A stretch of 49,969 nucleotides of DNA from Rhodovulum sp. (GTDB taxonomy: Bacteria; Pseudomonadota; Alphaproteobacteria; Rhodobacterales; Rhodobacteraceae): NCBI GenBank assembly GCA_002706605.1, contig PALT01000042.1, forward strand, positions 1 through 49,969. The letters are read 5' to 3'. Below the pieces are notes generated by a model that did no database searches, was not told the DNA's origin, and saw only the letters and a program-made list of their open reading frames with translations. Within the stretch, counting starts at the first letter, position 1, and every line of letters begins with the position of its first letter. The position numbers and the translations under genes are program-made. Shown here in pieces: positions 48,154-49,969 of this stretch.

Positions 48154-48829
48154 TCGGGCCTTTGAAACCATCGACATGACCCCAGTTACAGGGCACGTTC
48201 GTCTGCGCCTTATCCGCAGGCAGGGACGCGCAATCCACCAGATCGAAATGGATGTCGAGGTCAATCTCGGTTCCCGTGGGCGAACCGGGGAAGGCGATGA
48301 AATCCATACCGAAATCGGTGCGAGTGATGGTGCCGGTGGCCTCAAAGCTGGCCGTGCGGATCTCGTCATAGTTCGGGATAAAATCCGGATAGAGACGATC
48401 CGCCACCAGCGTAAAGTCCAACTCGACCGGCGCACTGACGCCCAGCATGGTCAGGGTGCCCGCCATGGTGCCCTCGGTGTCGGACGTCATATGGATATCG
48501 CCCGAGGTAAAGGTGACCGTCGGAAAGGCCGGCACGTTCATATAGTCGGCGTTGCGGATGTGATTGTCCCGCCCGACGTGGTTTGAATTCACCGACGCCG
48601 CCTCAACCGTCACGGTGATTTTCGAATTCTCGGGATGCGCCTCGTCAATCAGGAACTCGCCCTGAAAGTCGTCAAACCGTCCGACGGTGCGCGACAGGTC
48701 CATATGGTCGATTTCCCAGCCCAGATGCGCGTGACCAAGGTCAAGCGTCCATTCATGCAGCTCGGCCAAGGCGGGCGCAGCCATGGCGGTCAGGGTCAGG
48801 GCGGTCAGTGTGGTGATGCGTGTCAACAT
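48143..48829 (-). CDS. YceI family periplasmic lipid-binding protein
   Basis: 228 residues with a signal peptide (TRITTLTALTLTAMAAPALA). The lipocalin-like YceI barrel is recognised by WTLDLGHAHLGWEIDHM, GRFDDFQGEFLID, VTVEAASVNSNH, MNVPAFPTVTFTSGD and GTLTMLGVSAPVELDF. YceI proteins bind polyisoprenoids or other amphiphiles. Two cysteines near the C-terminus (DCASLP and VPCNWG) could pair. AGGAGAGAGACC precedes the ATG. It is divergent from the LysR gene, which may regulate it. Confidence 0.93.
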   Translation of the reverse strand: MLTRITTLTALTLTAMAAPALAELHEWTLDLGHAHLGWEIDHMDLSRTVGRFDDFQGEFLIDEAHPENSKITVTVEAASVNSNHVGRDNHIRNADYMNVPAFPTVTFTSGDIHMTSDTEGTMAGTLTMLGVSAPVELDFTLVADRLYPDFIPNYDEIRTASFEATGTITRTDFGMDFIAFPGSPTGTEIDLDIHFDLVDCASLPADKAQTNVPCNWGHVDGFKGPNEG

Positions 48830-48948
48830 GGTCTCTCTCCTGTTTGGGCCAAATCACTTGGTTGACGCCTTTATGACCCCTGCGCATACTGCGGGAAATC
48901 GACCTGAATGACATACTCTCATGCACATTTCGCACGAATAGGACTGCT

Positions 48949-49851
48949 ATGGACCTGTCCCTGCTTCAGACCTTTGCCGATGTGGCCCGCCGCGGGTCCT
49001 TTGCCGCCGTCGCCCGTGATGAGGGCGTCGATCCGTCCTCCGTGTCGCGCCGTGTGGCCGCGCTGGAACAGGCGCTTGGCCTGACCTTGTTTGAGCGCAC
49101 AACCCGCCGCCTGTCCCTAACCGAGGCGGGGCGCATCTATCTGGACCGGACCAGCGCGATCATGGACGGGTTGGCCGAGGCCGCAGACGTCGCCCGCGAC
49201 GCCATCAGCGAACCCTCGGGCCTGTTGCGGGTGACGACCTCGGTCGCCTTTGGCGAACGCTGGCTGACCCCGCGCCTAAGGGCGTTTCGCGCGGCCTATC
49301 CACGGGTCCAGATCGAATTGATCCTCAGCGACGGGCGCATCGACATCGCCGCCGAAGGGATCGACGTGGCCCTGCGCCTTGGCCCCGCGGTTGAGGGCGC
49401 CTTTGTCGTGTCCAAGCTGTTTGACGTGTATTACCGCGCGGTTGCGGCGCCCGAATATCTGGCGCGCGCGGGGCGGCCTGCCGATCCACGGGACCTGACC
49501 GATCACGACGGGGTGCATTTCGCCCTGCCCCGTTTCGGCGGCGCGTGGCAGTTTCGCGCGGATCGCAACAGCCCGCCCATCGCCATCACCCCGCGCCCCG
49601 CGCTTGCGATCTCAAGCGCACTGGCCGTGCGCCGCGCCGCGCTGGAAGGGATGGGCGTGGCCCTCTTGGCCGATTGGACCATCGCCGAGGATTTGGAGGC
49701 GGGCCGCCTGATCGACCTTTTCCCCGGCGTTGAGGGCAGCGCGACCGATTTCGACGCCGCCATCTGGACCGTCTACCCCAGCCGCGCCCACCTGCCCGCC
49801 CGCGTCCGCGCCTTTGTCGACCACGTCAAAACCTGCGCGCGGGGTGAGTAA
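48949..49851 (+). CDS. LysR-family transcriptional regulator
   Basis: 300 residues with an N-terminal winged HTH (LLQTFADVARRGSFAAVARD, then VDPSSVSRRVAALEQALG) and a CrgA/DhcR-type effector domain from about 90 (LLRVTTSVAFGERWLTPRL; DGRIDIAAEGIDVALRLG). It is divergent from yceI across 119 bases, so likely targets are yceI, the small membrane ORF and the SDR. The effector is unknown. It is not related to the sox or cbb regulators by position. Confidence 0.92.
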   Translation: MDLSLLQTFADVARRGSFAAVARDEGVDPSSVSRRVAALEQALGLTLFERTTRRLSLTEAGRIYLDRTSAIMDGLAEAADVARDAISEPSGLLRVTTSVAFGERWLTPRLRAFRAAYPRVQIELILSDGRIDIAAEGIDVALRLGPAVEGAFVVSKLFDVYYRAVAAPEYLARAGRPADPRDLTDHDGVHFALPRFGGAWQFRADRNSPPIAITPRPALAISSALAVRRAALEGMGVALLADWTIAEDLEAGRLIDLFPGVEGSATDFDAAIWTVYPSRAHLPARVRAFVDHVKTCARGE

Positions 49852-49892
49852 GGGAACGGCCCCATAAAACAAACGTCCGAGCTGATATTCTA

Positions 49893-49969
49893 GGGTCAGG
49901 ATTCATAACCAATAGATGACGGTCGCGGCCAGAGCGATGGCTGAGAGGAAGACCTTGGGGCAGCGATCA
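49893..49969 (-). mobile_element. Terminal part of an IS5-family insertion sequence (runs off the right edge)
   Basis: The word GGGTCAGGATTCATA starting at 49893 is preceded by CTA and looks like the terminal inverted repeat of an IS5-type element. Immediately inside it, on the minus strand, lies the 3' end of a transposase gene. The other end is outside the window. Confidence 0.8.
49903..49968 (-). CDS. Transposase, IS5 family, C-terminal fragment
   Basis: The last 21 codons and stop of a minus-strand gene are present, reading DRCPKVFLSAIALAATVIYW then Leu and TGA. The pattern KxFLSAIxLAAxVIYWL-stop is typical of the C-terminus of IS5-group transposases common in Rhodobacterales (from memory of the family). 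The remainder lies beyond the right edge, so integrity cannot be judged. Confidence 0.8.
   Translation of the reverse strand, partial: DRCPKVFLSAIALAATVIYWL

Overview
The window is GC-rich, densely packed bacterial DNA. Gene content and order point to an alphaproteobacterium of the order Rhodobacterales (roseobacter/Rhodobacteraceae type): a red-type (form IC) RuBisCO with CbbX, a sox cluster in the order soxR-S-V-W-X-Y-Z-A-B-C-D with soxT, a C-P lyase cluster with DUF1045, a monomeric isocitrate dehydrogenase, and a short intergenic motif (GAGTATTT..GGCCAAGATGAA) that I recall from this order. The inferred lifestyle is a facultative lithoautotroph or mixotroph that oxidises reduced sulfur, can fix CO2, and scavenges phosphonates.

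Layout. (1) Positions 1-253 hold the 3' end of an unknown gene, entered through 15 perfect GCCTGA repeats that encode (Pro-Glu)n. (2) Positions 272-12117 hold a divergent cbbR and a nearly complete Calvin-Benson-Bassham operon: cbbF, cbbP, cbbT, gap, pgk, cbbA, cbbL, cbbS, cbbX, cbbE. (3) Positions 12185-15083 hold an exported metallo-beta-lactamase-fold protein, a thioredoxin-fold protein, and the cbbZ and cbbY sugar-phosphate phosphatases. (4) Positions 15150-17404 hold a fusion of a DUF442 phosphatase-like domain to a sulfide:quinone oxidoreductase, followed by a free-standing DUF442 paralogue. (5) Positions 17412-31255 hold the phosphonate region: phnM, DUF1045, phnN, phnL, phnK, phnJ, a candidate small ORF, phnI, phnH, phnG, divergent phnF, a second phnM-like gene, a hexapeptide transferase, two phnE permeases, phnD and phnC. 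(6) A flavin reductase lies at 31439-31915. (7) Positions 32026-41927 hold the sox locus. (8) Positions 41934-49851 hold a hybrid histidine kinase, icd, an SDR, a small membrane ORF, yceI and a LysR regulator. (9) From 49893 to the end lies the terminus of an IS5-type insertion sequence.

How it fits together. Sox proteins oxidise thiosulfate in the periplasm and the SQR fusion oxidises sulfide, supplying electrons. The cbb operon spends them on CO2 fixation, and cbbZ/cbbY clean up phosphoglycolate and inhibitory sugar bisphosphates. An ArsR-type SoxR with two cysteines 66 residues apart looks like a persulfide-responsive repressor. Palindromic or semi-palindromic AT-rich sites resembling ATTC-N8-GAAT occur before soxC, in the soxS-soxV gap, before the SQR fusion, and before the MBL/thioredoxin/cbbZY genes. 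This suggests, as inference, that one sulfur regulon reaches into carbon-fixation housekeeping. In the phosphonate region, Pho-box-like 11-nt phased repeats lie before phnC, before the second phnM and before DUF1045, while the phnG operon has a candidate PhnF operator.

No rRNA, tRNA or CRISPR array was recognised. Both ends of the window are repetitive (hexanucleotide repeat on the left, IS end on the right), as expected if this is a contig bounded by assembly breaks.
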